The notes under the pieces: generated by a model
Told to the model about the DNA's origin: nothing
The model's input: only the letters and a program-made list of their open reading frames with translations
The model's database searches: none
Program-made: the position numbers and the translations under genes
Part shown: one piece after another, positions 35,043 through 45,295 of the stretch
How the letters are laid out: the number at the start of each line of letters is the position of its first letter
Numbering within the stretch: position 1 is the stretch's first letter
DNA from: Astragalus membranaceus
Lineage: Eukaryota > Streptophyta > Magnoliopsida > Fabales > Fabaceae
Reading direction: 5' to 3'
Length of the DNA stretch: 64,000 nt
NCBI GenBank assembly: GCA_039519185.1
Contig: CM076848.1
Location: forward strand, 55,392,778-55,456,777

Positions 35043-35240
35043 AGCTTCAGGTCATCATCGATCTCCAGCTTCTTCTGGCATCCCGTGGTGGGATTTGCAA
35101 CGTTGAACTGCAAAAAAGGTTCCATGTTTTCAATCACAAAAGCAATTAATCAAATAAGTGTACAAGTTTAGGGTTTCAGAGTAAAACCTTCATTTCGAAA
35201 TACAAACGTGGATCTCTGCGCCTTCGTTCTCCTAGCGGCG
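35043..35240 (-). pseudogene. RPS6: Captured eS6 (RPS6) 5' end: leader, exon 1 and part of exon 2
   Basis: ATGAAG at 35,193-35,188, then GT; exon 2 from 35,107 reads FNVANPTTGCQKKLEIDDDL, the N-terminus of 40S ribosomal protein eS6. Homology stops near 35,043, where a usable GT donor follows AAGCT. This donor is in phase with the CNX1 acceptor at 34,951. Only 23 codons of eS6 remain, so it cannot make eS6; it can supply promoter, leader and start codon to what follows. Confidence 0.88.
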
Positions 35241-35254
35241 ACTGAGCTCAAAGA

Positions 35255-35330
35255 TGATTTATATTAGGGTTTTCGAATAGTCACTGAAAAATGGGCCGAA
35301 CCAGGTCATACCCACACAGTTGGGCCTCTT
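35255..35330 (-). promoter_or_regulatory. Captured ribosomal-protein promoter: telo-box, TATA-like box and two site II elements
   Basis: On the minus strand: AAACCCTAA at 35,272-35,264, TATAAAT just downstream (about 35,262-35,256), and GGCCCA (site II) at 35,297-35,292 and 35,326-35,321. Spacing and order match plant ribosomal-protein promoters. The element has therefore copied the likely core promoter with the gene piece. Confidence 0.7.
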
Positions 35331-35344
35331 TGACTTGCTTGCTT

Positions 35345-35775
35345 GACTCAGTTTTGTGAGCGTGATGACTGATGAGGGAGTGAGAGGTGAGATCTGAGAT
35401 CTGAGATCTGACGACGGTGAGAGGTGAGGGGGAGGAGAACGCAACGGTGAGAGGTGAGGGGGAGGAGAAACGCGACGGTGAGGTGAGGGTGAGTAAACGG
35501 CGACAGTGAGGAAACGGTGACGGTGAGGAAACGGCGGTGAGCGAGAGAAAAGAACGACGCCTGAGAGGAGAGAAGTGAACGAACGCCTGAGAGGAGAGAA
35601 GTGAACGAACGCCTGAGAGGAAACGACGACGGTGAGGAAACGGTGACGGTGAGGAAACGGCGGTGAGCGAGAGAAGTGAACGAACGCCTGAGAAGAGACT
35701 TCGAACGCCTGAGAAGAGACTTCGAACGCCTGAGAGGAGAGAAGGGTCTGAGAGTGAGAGTGAGAGTGAGAAGCT
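35345..35775. repeat. GAGAGGTGAGG / CGGTGAGGAAACGG minisatellite
   Basis: Interleaved tandem units: CGGTGAGAGGTGAGGGGGAGG, GACGGTGAGGAAACGG and GAACGCCTGAGAGGAGAGAAG. They lie between the captured promoter and the right CACTA arm. Confidence 0.8.
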
Positions 35776-35809
35776 TAGGGTTCGCGAAGGAGAGAAGTTT
35801 AAGTGAATT

Positions 35810-36175
35810 TTTTTTCTTTCTATTTTAGTACTTTAGAAGTCGAGCGTTATACACGCTTGACTTCTAAAGTATTTTAGAAATCAAGCATTCATGCGCCTGA
35901 CTTCTAAAGTATTAAAATAGAAAAAAAGAATTTCACCCTTAATTACAAGTTTGCCACCGTGTCACTTATGTAGTCAAGCGCTTACACGCCTGACTTCTAA
36001 AGTCTTATTTTTTCCCTATTTCTTCACTTTAGAAGTCAGGCGTGTATCTGCTTGACCTTAATACTCGCGAGTTTTGCCACTTATTTACAAGTTTGCCACC
36101 GTGTCTACCTATGTAGTCAGGCATCTGGGCGCCTGACTTTAAATGTCTAATTCTAATGTCATTTTTGCACTAGTG
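35810..36175 (-). repeat. Inner CACTA right terminal/subterminal repeat
   Basis: Read inward from 36,175: CACTAGTGCAAAAATGACA followed by TTTAAAGTCAGGCG modules. Near-identical, inverted, to 25,333-25,675. Confidence 0.88.
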
Positions 36176-36928
36176 TCTCTCATTTCTCTATTTTTCATAC
36201 TTTTTCACTCCCTCTCGCACACTTTTTCACTCTCTTCTCCTCTTTCTTCCTCTAATTCTCCCATTTCTCTATTTTTCCACAATATACCTACTTTAATTTC
36301 ATTTACATGTCACATTCATTTTTCCTCTTTACTATTTTAAAAAATTCCAAATTTTGACAAAATTTTAATATCCGTTTTTTTTACACGGAGTAATATTTAG
36401 GCTAATTAAATCTGTCAACCTTAAAATTGTCTTGATTTTCACGAGATAATGTTCAGACTAATTAAATTTTCTGAGTACATACATTACTCACTACCAAAAT
36501 ACTAATTTTATTCTTTTCCCAACTAAGCAATTGGAGTTTATTTAGGTAATTTCATTTTTTCACTTTTTCAAACTTTTTCAATCTCTTGGTCAAAAAAGAA
36601 AACTTTTTCACTCTCACACATTTTTTCAAACATTTTCACTATCTTCTCCTTTCTTCCGCTAACTCTCTCATTCCTCTATTTTTCACTATATATCTTTAAT
36701 TTCATCTATATGTCTCCTTCATTTTTCCATTTTACTATTTTAAAAATTATCGAAATTTTGATAAAATTTTAATATTCTGTTTTTTACACGGGGTAATGTT
36801 CGGACTAATTAAGGTTGTCTATTTTTAATTTGTCAAAATTTTAATGTTTAGATTGATTAAATTTTGTTTGAGATCATACATAAAAATAAAACGACAGGAC
36901 TCGTGCGTAGACACGGGTATACTACTAG

Positions 36929-37428
36929 TGTGAAAAAACAAATCTAAGTGAAAAAAAAACACACAACACAAGCGGTGCCGACGGTTGAGGCAAGCCGAGG
37001 CACATCTTTACCAACAACCCTCCTACATGTACCGATCGTTCCCTTGAATCTTTTTGTTCAGGTCAACACTCACTCGAAGAGACACAATGTGGGTTGAAGG
37101 CATGCATAATGCATATTACCGTGATGAGAGACTATTGAGATATGTTTTTAAATTGGAGGTACGTTGCATTTATCTCCTCTTAATTCCGGCAATTTTCAAT
37201 GTCTCAATCTTATATATAATTAAGTTTTATAAAGACACAATAAGATTTAAAACTTGAAACAAAACATTATATCACTCATATTCATTTTCAATCAGTTATA
37301 TCTTTTTTTTTTCAAGTATAAGATTTTTTATTCAATCAGTTTAGAAACCAAGTGAGGTTTGGTGCAAAAATGAGCTTACAAACAAGGGCTTTTATCATGT
37401 GGAAGCAGAGACTGGTCGATAAGTATAT
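36929..37428 (+). other. Sequence between Helitron and LTR element; possible broken gene piece
   Basis: Open readings MFRSTLTRRDTMWVEGMHN (37,054-37,190, ending at a GT-like donor) and, after an AG near 37,325, FRNQVRFGAKMSLQTRAF look like two exons of an unrecognised gene cut by the LTR element at 37,429. I could not name the family. Confidence 0.3.
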
Positions 37429-37861
37429 TGATGAGAACCTGGGAGAGTTTATTCTTTCTTAGGGCAAGAGGGTAACTGGGACACAAATAATTAGGTAGTA
37501 GTGGAGGGAATGCGAATGGTCAGTTTAATAATTAAGTAGTAATGAAGGGATATTAATGTAATTAACTAGTAATGGGGAATATGAATGTTCTTTGTGAGAG
37601 GGAATTTAAAGAGTTGAAGGGTAGTATAGAGGTCATGTTAGAGAATAAATAGAGTTGGGGAGTAGTAGAAAGGGAGGCACTTTGGGATTAGGCTTGGGAG
37701 GGGCTAGGCACTCTTGAATTGCCTAGAATAGTTATTTTCATCTATATTTCTGCAATTATCTCTTGTCACTAGGGCTGCTATCATTTTGATTCAGCACCTA
37801 TATTTCCATTAATATACAGTTTATTGTTCTTTTTGATTGAGATGGATTCTAGTACTCATCA
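37429..37861 (+). repeat. 5' LTR of the non-autonomous element
   Basis: Lacks a 34-bp segment present in the 3' LTR; the gap lies between two GGG triplets, as in a slippage deletion. End inferred from the PBS position. Confidence 0.75.
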
Positions 37862-38507
37862 AGTGGTATCAGAGCACTCGATCCTGAGTGCTCAAGGGAA
37901 CATCAGAGATGCTGCATGGAGTTTAGGGAAGAACCATCGGTTCACAATCCATAATGGTTGTCACAGCTTTAAGAAATCAAGCAACTCTGGAAAAGAAGAA
38001 CGAAAGGAGATGGACGTCGATCCCATCGCGATCATGCTCCGTGTAGAAGTAGAAGAAGAAGTGAAGAACTCTCAGAAGGATTGCGAGATCTATCTAGATA
38101 TGAAATTGCAGTGGTTGCAACAATTCTATGTTACTGCAAAATCAAGAGCCACAAGAAAAGAAGCTGAGAGAGAACCAGAAGAGGAGGGACAAAATAAAGA
38201 GCTCAAGACAGATCTGAAATTCCAGGAATTAGAAGAAGTTGTGAAACCTGTAACGCACGAGGGAATGGTTGAGAACGAAGGCACCGATTGGGAAAACGAG
38301 GGGGAATTTGAAAAGAATGTTGATAACGGTGATCGAGGAAGGGTGACCGTGGAACAAGATGACAGTGATGAAGATGACACTGACGAAGATGACGGTGACG
38401 AAGAGTTTCCACCGGCAGAACCGCCACCGAAAGAGTCGCCGGTGGAGGAGTTAGACGGCGGAGCAACTGTGGAGGAGGTAGTTCCAGATCGTGGATTGGA
38501 GAAATGA
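37824..38507 (+). CDS. Acidic ORF in the non-autonomous LTR element, function unknown
   Basis: 227 codons, starting within the LTR end; an internal Met at 38,010 (MDVDPIAIMLRVEVEEEV) is a more likely start. About a quarter of residues are Glu or Asp, with a run DDSDEDDTDEDDGDEE and Pro-rich EFPPAEPPPKESP near the end. No knuckle and no capsid-like motif seen. In its position a Gag would be expected; it may be a degenerate or replaced gag, or non-coding. Codon use is plain. Confidence 0.45.
   Translation: MFFLIEMDSSTHQVVSEHSILSAQGNIRDAAWSLGKNHRFTIHNGCHSFKKSSNSGKEERKEMDVDPIAIMLRVEVEEEVKNSQKDCEIYLDMKLQWLQQFYVTAKSRATRKEAEREPEEEGQNKELKTDLKFQELEEVVKPVTHEGMVENEGTDWENEGEFEKNVDNGDRGRVTVEQDDSDEDDTDEDDGDEEFPPAEPPPKESPVEELDGGATVEEVVPDRGLEK
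37864..37875 (+). other. Primer binding site (initiator-Met tRNA)
   Basis: Exact TGGTATCAGAGC two bases after the 5' LTR. Confidence 0.85.
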
Positions 38508-38715
38508 CTCTCTCTCTCTCTCGTGACTGAGTTAAGCGACGGAGAGGGGGTCATGGAGGTGGCCGGGAGGAACGTCGAGGATGAGGAAGGGCGACGTGAC
38601 GGTAATGGTAGAGAACAATCACCAGAGAAGCTGTTGCCGAAACAACGAGAATCAGAATCGCTGCTGCTGCCAAACTGTGGAGCGGCCATGGTGGAGTTGC
38701 AGCTTTCTTGGGGGA

Positions 38716-38750
<35 letters not shown>

Positions 38751-40132
38751 TTTGAGGTATGTGACACTGAAATGAGAGAGAGTAGGGTTGGGGCTGATTG
38801 GGAACTAGGGCTTATGGATTTCCCTTATAATCTAATGGGCCAGCAAACAATTAGTAGTACTTTTGCCCAAAATTTTGTTTATAAGTCATCAGCTCTTGTT
38901 AATAAATCAACCCAACCCCTTATTATTACATGTGCCCAATGTGCTGACAATTGGGGGGTGTTTCAAAAAAGAAAAAGTGGGAGTTCACATCCTGTTGCTC
39001 AAATTGAAACTGAAACCGAAAGAACCACAAGGCATTTTGGACACAAGAAGTTGGTGGGATTTGTCCCAACACTTGATGTGGTCATTCTTGCTTCTAACAT
39101 TGTTAAATAGATGGCAACTATGGAACAACGAGGTAGTGAAAGAACATAAAGAACAATGGTGGAACCAGTCTCAACGTAGGAAGATCAACAATGCTGGAAG
39201 CCTATGAACAAGCACTAGACTTGGGTGGCAAGTGGGAAATGATTTATGACAAAGAAGACATGGAGTTACCATCGCCGGAAATGGGACAGAATTACTCCAT
39301 TGAAGTTGTCAAATTAATCAAGTTACTATTGAGGGTTGGTAGAAGTTATAGCAAGGGTTTTTAGCAAGTATAAATTCCCAGAAGTCAAGTTGCTAGTGGG
39401 GGTTGATGGGAGTTGTAGCACAAATAATCCTGTCATGGTAATGGCTCCACTTGTCTATCAATGGGATCCAGGTGGCCTTAAACAAAGGGGAGGAATCCAA
39501 GTGGCCTTAAACCAAAAGTGAGTTGTGAGTGCCACATGTGCATCGGAATGCTATGGAAACCAAATGCATCAACTTCTCAACATTGCTCTTAAACATCTAA
39601 AACTCCTTGTTCATGAAATTTCAATGGGAGGAGATGCAACTGTCATGGCTCTAGTAAACTCCTCTGTTGGAAACTACAACACCACTAGACTTAGTTCAAG
39701 ACAATGAGAAACTGGTTGAATCCCAGGAATGGATTCACATTTGCTTTGATGTACAAAGTAAGTTTAAAATTCCAAAGGAAGCCATTGACTTGCTTTATGG
39801 GCAGCTCAAGGAGTTTATCAGTGATTCATCTAGAATTAGAGAAAATATTATGATGGAGTTCTTTCAAAAAAACGAGGAAGACGTTTGTGGAAGTGCTGAG
39901 TTTGGGTGGCACCAACCAATTTCGGAACACTTACCTCAAGAATCAGAGTCTTTAAAATGTCAAAGGCAGAAATGCATTGCAAGCCATGGGATCCAGGTGA
40001 AAATTATTATGCCTCCTACATTACTTGGTCCTTGAATTTCCAACTATGGGATCTAGGAGGAAGACCGTTAAGTCTGTTATTATCTTGATACCTTCACCTT
40101 GAGGACAAGGTGAATTTTGAAGGGGGGAGTGT
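38508..40132 (+). other. Interior of the non-autonomous element, decayed
   Basis: Contains (CT)n at 38,719-38,747 and several overlapping short open readings in different frames. Phrases such as TGGGATCCAGGTG recur at 39,460, 39,985 and (as GGGATCTAGGAGG) at 40,049. The last codons before the PPT read as LHLEDKV-like, the same tail as in the chromovirus Pol. No named domain. Confidence 0.5.
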
Positions 40133-40590
40133 TGATGAGAACCTGGGCCTTGACACTCCAGAACAAACCAACAGGTTTGGGAGAGTTTATTCTAGAAAGG
40201 GCAAAAGGAAAACTGGGACAGAAATAATTAGGTAGTAGTGGAGGGAATAAGAATTGTCAGTTTAATAATTAAGTAGTAATGGAGGAATATGAATGTAATT
40301 AAGTAGTAATAGGGAATATGAATGTTCTGTTGTGAGAGGAAATTTAAAGAGTTGAAGGGTAGTAGAGACGTCATGTTAGAGAATAGAGTTGGAGAGTAGT
40401 AGAGAGAGGCTGGATTTTGGGATTAGGCTTGGGAGGGGCTAGGCACTCTTGAATTGCCTAGAACAGTTATTTTCATCTATACTTCTGCAATTATCTCTTG
40501 TCACTTTGTTTCTAGGGCTGCTATCATTTTGATTCAACACCTATATTTCCATTAATATACAGTTTATTGTTCTTTTTGATTGAGATTATA
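40133..40590 (+). repeat. 3' LTR of the non-autonomous element
   Basis: Begins TGATGAGAACCTGGG. Homology with the 5' LTR fades after TTTTTGATTGAGAT at about 40,585, so its true end is uncertain. Confidence 0.7.
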
Positions 40591-41250
40591 TTCTATGAGA
40601 ACGTAATCTAACACTTGGAGAAGTTTATGGAGGAAAACGCTCCAGACTAGGTTGTGTTGATCTCTACTAAACAATGGTTTTTCCCCACATATGTTACTCA
40701 GCAAAACTCAGATTATGATATGATACTTGTAATAGGAGATATGAAAAGCATGAACAAGCGCTTGCCATACAAGTGTGGAAGTGCGATGCTCCAACAAAAG
40801 CTAAAATATTGAATAGTGAAACAAATAACAGGAATATAGGAGAGATAGAGATGACATGTGGAAGTGTGATTCTTTAACAAAAGCTCTCGTTCTGGTGAAT
40901 CCTAACAGACATATTGCCTACAAGAGAAAATCTGATGAAGCGAGGGGGTGATCGCTCATGAGTCTAGCTATGTACGCTGTTTTGGAGAAGAAGAAAGTAC
41001 AACTAGTTGGACGTCCCTCCCCAAAAATTTTATCATCGACCACAACTATTGTGGCTATACAACTAGTTGGACGCCCCTCCCCAACAATTTTATCATCCAG
41101 CACAACTCTTCATTGAGTTTGGCCTGAAGGGCAGAAAGCTAAAAAAGCTTAAGACCATTTTTTACGGTGATGTGGCAAATGTCAAATCCATTTTTAATCA
41201 CATTAAGTATATATCGTGGGGCTGGTTCATGGCAAAAAAGGAAGTAAAAC
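40591..41250. other. Unassigned sequence with a 45-bp direct duplication
   Basis: The phrase ACAACTAGTTGGACG-CCCTCCCCAA-AATTTTATCATC occurs at about 40,998 and 41,058. An open plus reading at about 40,625-40,800 (FFPTYVTQQNSDYDMIL-like, with a stop) may continue the broken gene piece left of the LTR element. No function recognised. Confidence 0.35.
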
Positions 41251-41925
41251 TAAGTTGAATTTCTATGATTGGCTGAACTGCCCGGATGCATGATGTCTAC
41301 GTAAAGATGGATTGATGGCAGATCATTGTTGTTCCAACAGAGCCTAGTCTTTGAGTTGAGAGTGAAAAGGGCTGTGAGGCACCGTTTGATGGGTGTGGTT
41401 CTTGTTGAAATTTTACTAGTGTAATTTAGGAAAAGGCGAAGGGATCTGATAAGGGGCAGTAAGGCTCCAATTTTATCGGCTTGGTTTTGCTGTGTGGTAT
41501 GGTGCTGATGTTGTTGTTGGTTGTTTATAAGGTGGAGGGATCGTTGGCTGCTAAGGGAAGGGCGCAGCAGGACGAGTTCCTTAAAAAGAGTAGTGAGTTT
41601 GCGTGTTGCACACATATAGCCTATTTTGTTGGAAGGGGTAGTTGGTTGGTGGAATTGGTGTGATACAGTAGTGCTATGGTAAGTACCCCACAGGCTGGAC
41701 GTTGGCTCACAGATGCTACAACTAGTCTTTATTGGCAGTCATGATTAATATGTAATTGTAACACAAGAATAATGGCTAGGGGTACTTTTTTTTCTCTTCA
41801 TTGGGTCTTTTTCCCAATTGGTTTTGGCCCTTGTAGGTTTTAATGAGCCCCTTACAATTAAAATGCCATGGGCGGAGTACCCTTTGTACTGCTATTAATA
41901 AAAACCTCTTGCTTATAAAAAAAGA
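41250..41925 (+). mobile_element. LINE 3' end (5'-truncated) on the plus strand
   Basis: Ends TTAATAAAAACCTCTTGCTTATAAAAAAA, the typical 3' tail of plant L1-type LINEs, preceded by GGGTCTTTTTCCC/GGTTTTGGCCC 3'-UTR-like sequence that resembles, in opposite orientation, the tail within the array units. Body is too decayed to show RT. Confidence 0.5.
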
Positions 41926-42497
41926 GTAACCATGATGCTATGCTCTACTCTATGACTTAATGTTAATTTTTTTTTGGAATTAAAGAGGGCGTAAAAGCCC
42001 TATTAATGTTAGATTTAGGACTCTTATTTATATAAATTTAGGCCTCGACTATCTTTCTAAAAAAAGGCCTCGATTATCTTAAAACAATGTTCTCCATGAT
42101 GCGGCGCTAATTAACTAGCTTGTACCTTATAGATTGCACAAACGAATCCAAAGTCTGTACATTTTGTTTCCAATTCCTCAATTTTTTTCGCAGGTAAGAA
42201 TTTTCTCACGCATCCCTTTTTTTCTAGTTTAAAACAACTTTTTGCCAGCAAAAGTTTGCTTCGTTTCTAATATTAATATCATTAACTCACCATATTTTTT
42301 TTATAAGAAGGGGACTTTCCCTGATTTTATTAAAAAAAACCAAAAAAAGAGGACAGAAAAAGGCCCAAGGGGGGACTAGGCCAAAACCCTTGGCAAGAAC
42401 AGGCTAAAACCAAAACAATTCTAAGGGTCCCCTAGCATGAAGGGCCCCTAAAACAAACTAGAGACAAAATAAAGCCCAACTAAGAAACTAAAATGCT

Positions 42498-43957
42498 CTA
42501 TTGACAAACCAAAAGTCCAACTAAGAATTCAAAAAAATCACCCAGATCAAAAAAGGCAGAGACTGAATTAGTCTTGGAGCGAGTGTTATAGCAAACACTA
42601 TTTTGAACCAGTTCCATTTTTTGTTGAAATTTTTTCTTTTGGGACTTGGAAACCGGCTCGGGATAATCAATCTGAGCAACTGTTCCTTGGGTGTCAGGAG
42701 CCAGAGTATCAACCTCACCTTCTAACACGTCACACCAAAGGTTTCCTAAAGTTCTCATTTAGATGCTACCACTAAATTAGAAGTAGCATCGGACTCTGAG
42801 ACATTTAGCGAATCCAGCCTGGTAGTGGGAGAATGAGTGAAGGATGAGTCAATTAAGTTGCACCGACTAGAAGTGTTCATTTCAGGAAAACGCTCTGAAT
42901 CAATATTCCGATCATTGACTATGATGGCGTTAAAGTAAGAAGTAGGAGTATTACAACCACTAATAGAATCAGAGGTGGTACAGACCTGAATAATTTGGGC
43001 TGCTGTCAGAGTGCCAGAGCTAGAAACACTATCCAACTGCTGAGTGGATTTCATACCCTCAACTGAAGTGAAAAAGTCCTTGACAAAATGGACTGATTCT
43101 GGTTCTTCATTAGGTTGCATAGCTTCGTCTCTTTGATGGGAACTAGACGGATAAATTATGCCAACACTTGTAACCTGAGCTTTCTGCTTATAAACATACT
43201 TAGAAACCTATTTTGGCTCTTGTATCTTGTGCTCCTTATTATACTCCACACCAGAGTGCATATTTTTTTACAATTGCTAGAGGTATGACCAATAGTCATG
43301 CAATTCATACAAAATAGAGGCAGACTTTCATACTCAATGCCCATAGAGAAAGCATAGCCAGACCTCTCAACTAGAATTTGATTCCTAAGCTTTGATTTCA
43401 AATCTATATCAACCAAATGACCAAAAGATCTGTCAAAAGAGCTTTTACTAGTTGTATCATCTAGAGTAATTGGTGTGCCAAAACTGCTAGCAATAGCAAA
43501 AAGAATTTTAGGACGCCAATATTCTTGAGGAAGACCTGTAAGCCTAATCCAACATTGTGCATATGTATGTTTTAAAAAAGAAGGATTAAAATCAGGTTGC
43601 CAGGCGAACAATCGAAGCAAACCTGACTTGCAGAGCCAAGAGGATTGCGACTGTATTTTACTTAAATCATCAATTGAAGAAAAAGAAATTTCATAGTAAC
43701 CTTTCCCCAAAGAGATAATTCCCCATTTATCGGTTGGTTTTCAAAGATTTTGAAGTTTGGATCTCAAAACACCAATCTTGATAGGAGTATATATCTCCCT
43801 TTGATAGTAGCAATCTCCCACGAAGATGTGTCTTGCATCCTTCCAAACCTACTACATATTCTTCTTTAGGAATGGAAATTACCAAATCACCGCCTTTGAA
43901 ACACGGACGAGGAAGCTGACTCAAAGAAAAATCACAAGATTTATCATTTGTTCCCAT
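42498..43957 (-). pseudogene. LINE ORF1 relic, unit 1 (DUF4283 and CCHC knuckle)
   Basis: Read minus: CFKGGDLVISIPKEEYVVGL (43,957-43,727), then after a frame change LGKGYYEISFSSIDD to RLTGLPQEYWRPKILFAIAS (43,710 on), then knuckle CMNCMTIGHTSSNC. These are the DUF4283 and zf-CCHC_4 parts of plant L1-type LINE ORF1, an RNA-binding chaperone. A T-run next to the knuckle shifts frame; Ser/Thr-rich tail ORFs follow (43,120-42,755 and 42,758-42,498). After ORF1 comes the LINE tail (AATAAAATCAGGGAAAGTCC, A-run at about 42,300); no ORF2/RT. Unit-specific: APDTQ and MELVQ in the tail. Confidence 0.85.
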
Positions 43958-44099
43958 TAAAGCTTGAGCAAAACCTTTTCACCACATATGAAAACCAAAA
44001 TGGGACAGAATTTGTGTTGGTTTAAAAGTTAAAACACAAACACTTGTAACTTCAAAAAAAAGTTTGTCTTTTTTTTGTCAGCTAAAAAATGTTAGTAAA

Positions 44100-44828
44100 A
44101 TTATAATACATTATTACTTCATCCTCCCCCCCTTAAAAACATAGGTCAAGTTGAAATATTTGCGACATTTTTCTCATAGTATGAAATCACTGAAACTCAA
44201 TTTGATACTAATTATTTACAATATATAGGCAAATACGAGTCTCAGAGTATAAGGTACACCAAAGTTAAAATAAAAACACCTAATTCCGTCAAGACAGAGT
44301 AATACTATTTAATTAAATTTAGTTTTAAAATGTAGTTGTAATTGTAACCAGCCGCACCGCAGCACCCGTGCTCGGCACGGTTAGGATCACTAAGGGGGTG
44401 TATTGGTTTAGGATTTCACATGATTTTAAAAGACTTTTTTTAGATAAAAAAGTTTGCTGGTATTCAATTAGAATTTTCTTGTATTTTTTGTTTAAGTTTT
44501 AAATAATTTAATTTTTTTTCAATAGTTTTTATATAATTTCTAAGAAAACGGGTCGTTTCTTTTAATAATGTTACTTTTTATTTATTTTCTATTTGTAACA
44601 CTCAAGTTATTAAATGTAACCAAAAAAATTAAAGTTGTTAAACGATTTGTGTAGAATCAGGTAAACATATAGCTGTTATTTGAGGGAAGAAGGTAAAAAC
44701 TATTTTTTAAAGAGGATATTTGCTTGAAGACCGCATAAATTCATTGGTATATGCGATGCCAAGATACTCTAGCATGGATTCTTGCTACTCTTTCCACTTA
44801 CATTTGTGGCATGTAATTTTTCATTTAG
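44100..44828. other. Non-coding part of the array unit (representative, unit 1)
   Basis: No genes. Contains a GC hairpin (CCGTGCTCGGCACGG, 44,369-44,383) in otherwise AT-rich DNA, and AAGGGGGTGTATTGGTTTAGGATTTCACA at 44,390, which looks like a single transposon terminus with no partner. Repeated in units 2-5. Confidence 0.5.
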
Positions 44829-45295
44829 ATAAATTTAGGCCTCGACTATCTTTCTAAAAAAAAGGCTTCGATTATCTTAAAACAATGTTCTCCATGATGC
44901 GGCGCTAATTAACTAGTTTGTACCTTATAGATTGCACAAACGAATCCAAAGTCTGTACATTTTGTTTCCAATTCCTCAATTTTTTTCGCAGGTAAGAATT
45001 TTCTCACGCATCCCTTTTTTTCTAGTTTAAAACAACTTTTTGCCAGCAAAAGTTTGCTTCGTTTCTAATATTAATATCATTAACTCACCATATTTTTTTT
45101 ATAAGAAGGGGACTTTCCCTGATTTTATTAAAAAAAACCAAAAAAAGAGGACAGAAAAAGGCCCAAGGGGGGACTAGGCCAAAACCCTTGGCAAGAACAG
45201 GCTAAAACCAAAACAATTCTAAGGGTCCCCTAGCATGAAGGGCCCCTAAAACAAACTAGAGACAAAATAAAGCCCAACTAAGAAACTAAAATGCT

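Larger units (their letters stand above)
29161..36175. mobile_element. Inner CACTA element (Pack-CACTA type) carrying parts of several host genes
   Basis: 7,015 bp. Termini CACTAGTGCAAAAA in inverted orientation, with TCT immediately outside both ends (29,158-29,160 and 36,176-36,178). The flanking sequence, rejoined with one TCT, matches a nearby paralogous stretch around 36,650-36,680, an internal control for the empty site. Both subterminal regions consist of AAGTCAGGCG / CGCCTGACTT modules. No transposase is visible. Inside: tRNA-Arg, an RRM gene piece, a possible Argonaute piece, CNX1 exons and the eS6 promoter with first exons, all protein pieces on the minus strand. Confidence 0.82.
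28909..36928 (+). mobile_element. Non-autonomous Helitron split by the inner CACTA element
   Basis: Left end TCTACTATCTATTTATACC follows A at 28,908. Right end is CTCGTGCGTAGACACGGGT, able to form a 6-bp hairpin, then ...CTAG at 36,925-36,928 followed by T. TC at the 5' end, hairpin plus CTAG at the 3' end, and insertion between A and T are Helitron hallmarks. Without the CACTA (and its 3-bp duplication) the element is about 1.0 kb of AT- and CTCT-rich sequence. It includes a diverged direct duplication of about 0.4 kb (36,180-36,420 against 36,600-36,840). No Rep/helicase coding. Confidence 0.68.
37429..40590 (+). mobile_element. Non-autonomous LTR retrotransposon related to the intron-8 chromovirus
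   Basis: LTRs at 37,429-37,861 and 40,133-about 40,590, PBS TGGTATCAGAGC at 37,864, polypurine tract AGGGGGGAG at 40,121-40,129. No RT, protease or integrase in about 2.3 kb of interior. LTR starts (TGATG-GAA, AGGTTTGG, GGGCAAAAG) and the pre-PPT block CACCTTGAGGACAAGGTGAA match the chromovirus at 8.5-13.7 kb. So this is probably a dependent relative of that lineage. LTRs differ at many sites, so it is older; target duplication not found. Confidence 0.75.

Noticed and set aside
35043..35193. A functional eS6 gene
   Set aside because: Only 23 codons remain before homology ends; this is a captured 5' end.
25333..36175. A single 10.8-kb CACTA using the ends at 25,333 and 36,175
   Set aside because: Outer bases differ (TTT against TCT), whereas 29,161/36,175 share TCT and have an empty-site paralogue. 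Kept only as an open alternative.
38126..38767. Ser-rich minus ORF opposite the acidic ORF
   Set aside because: Mirror of the Glu/Asp-rich plus frame and of CT repeats; no independent support.
44369..44383. GC hairpin in the array unit as a Helitron end
   Set aside because: No CTRR followed by T at the expected distance and no partner 5' end.
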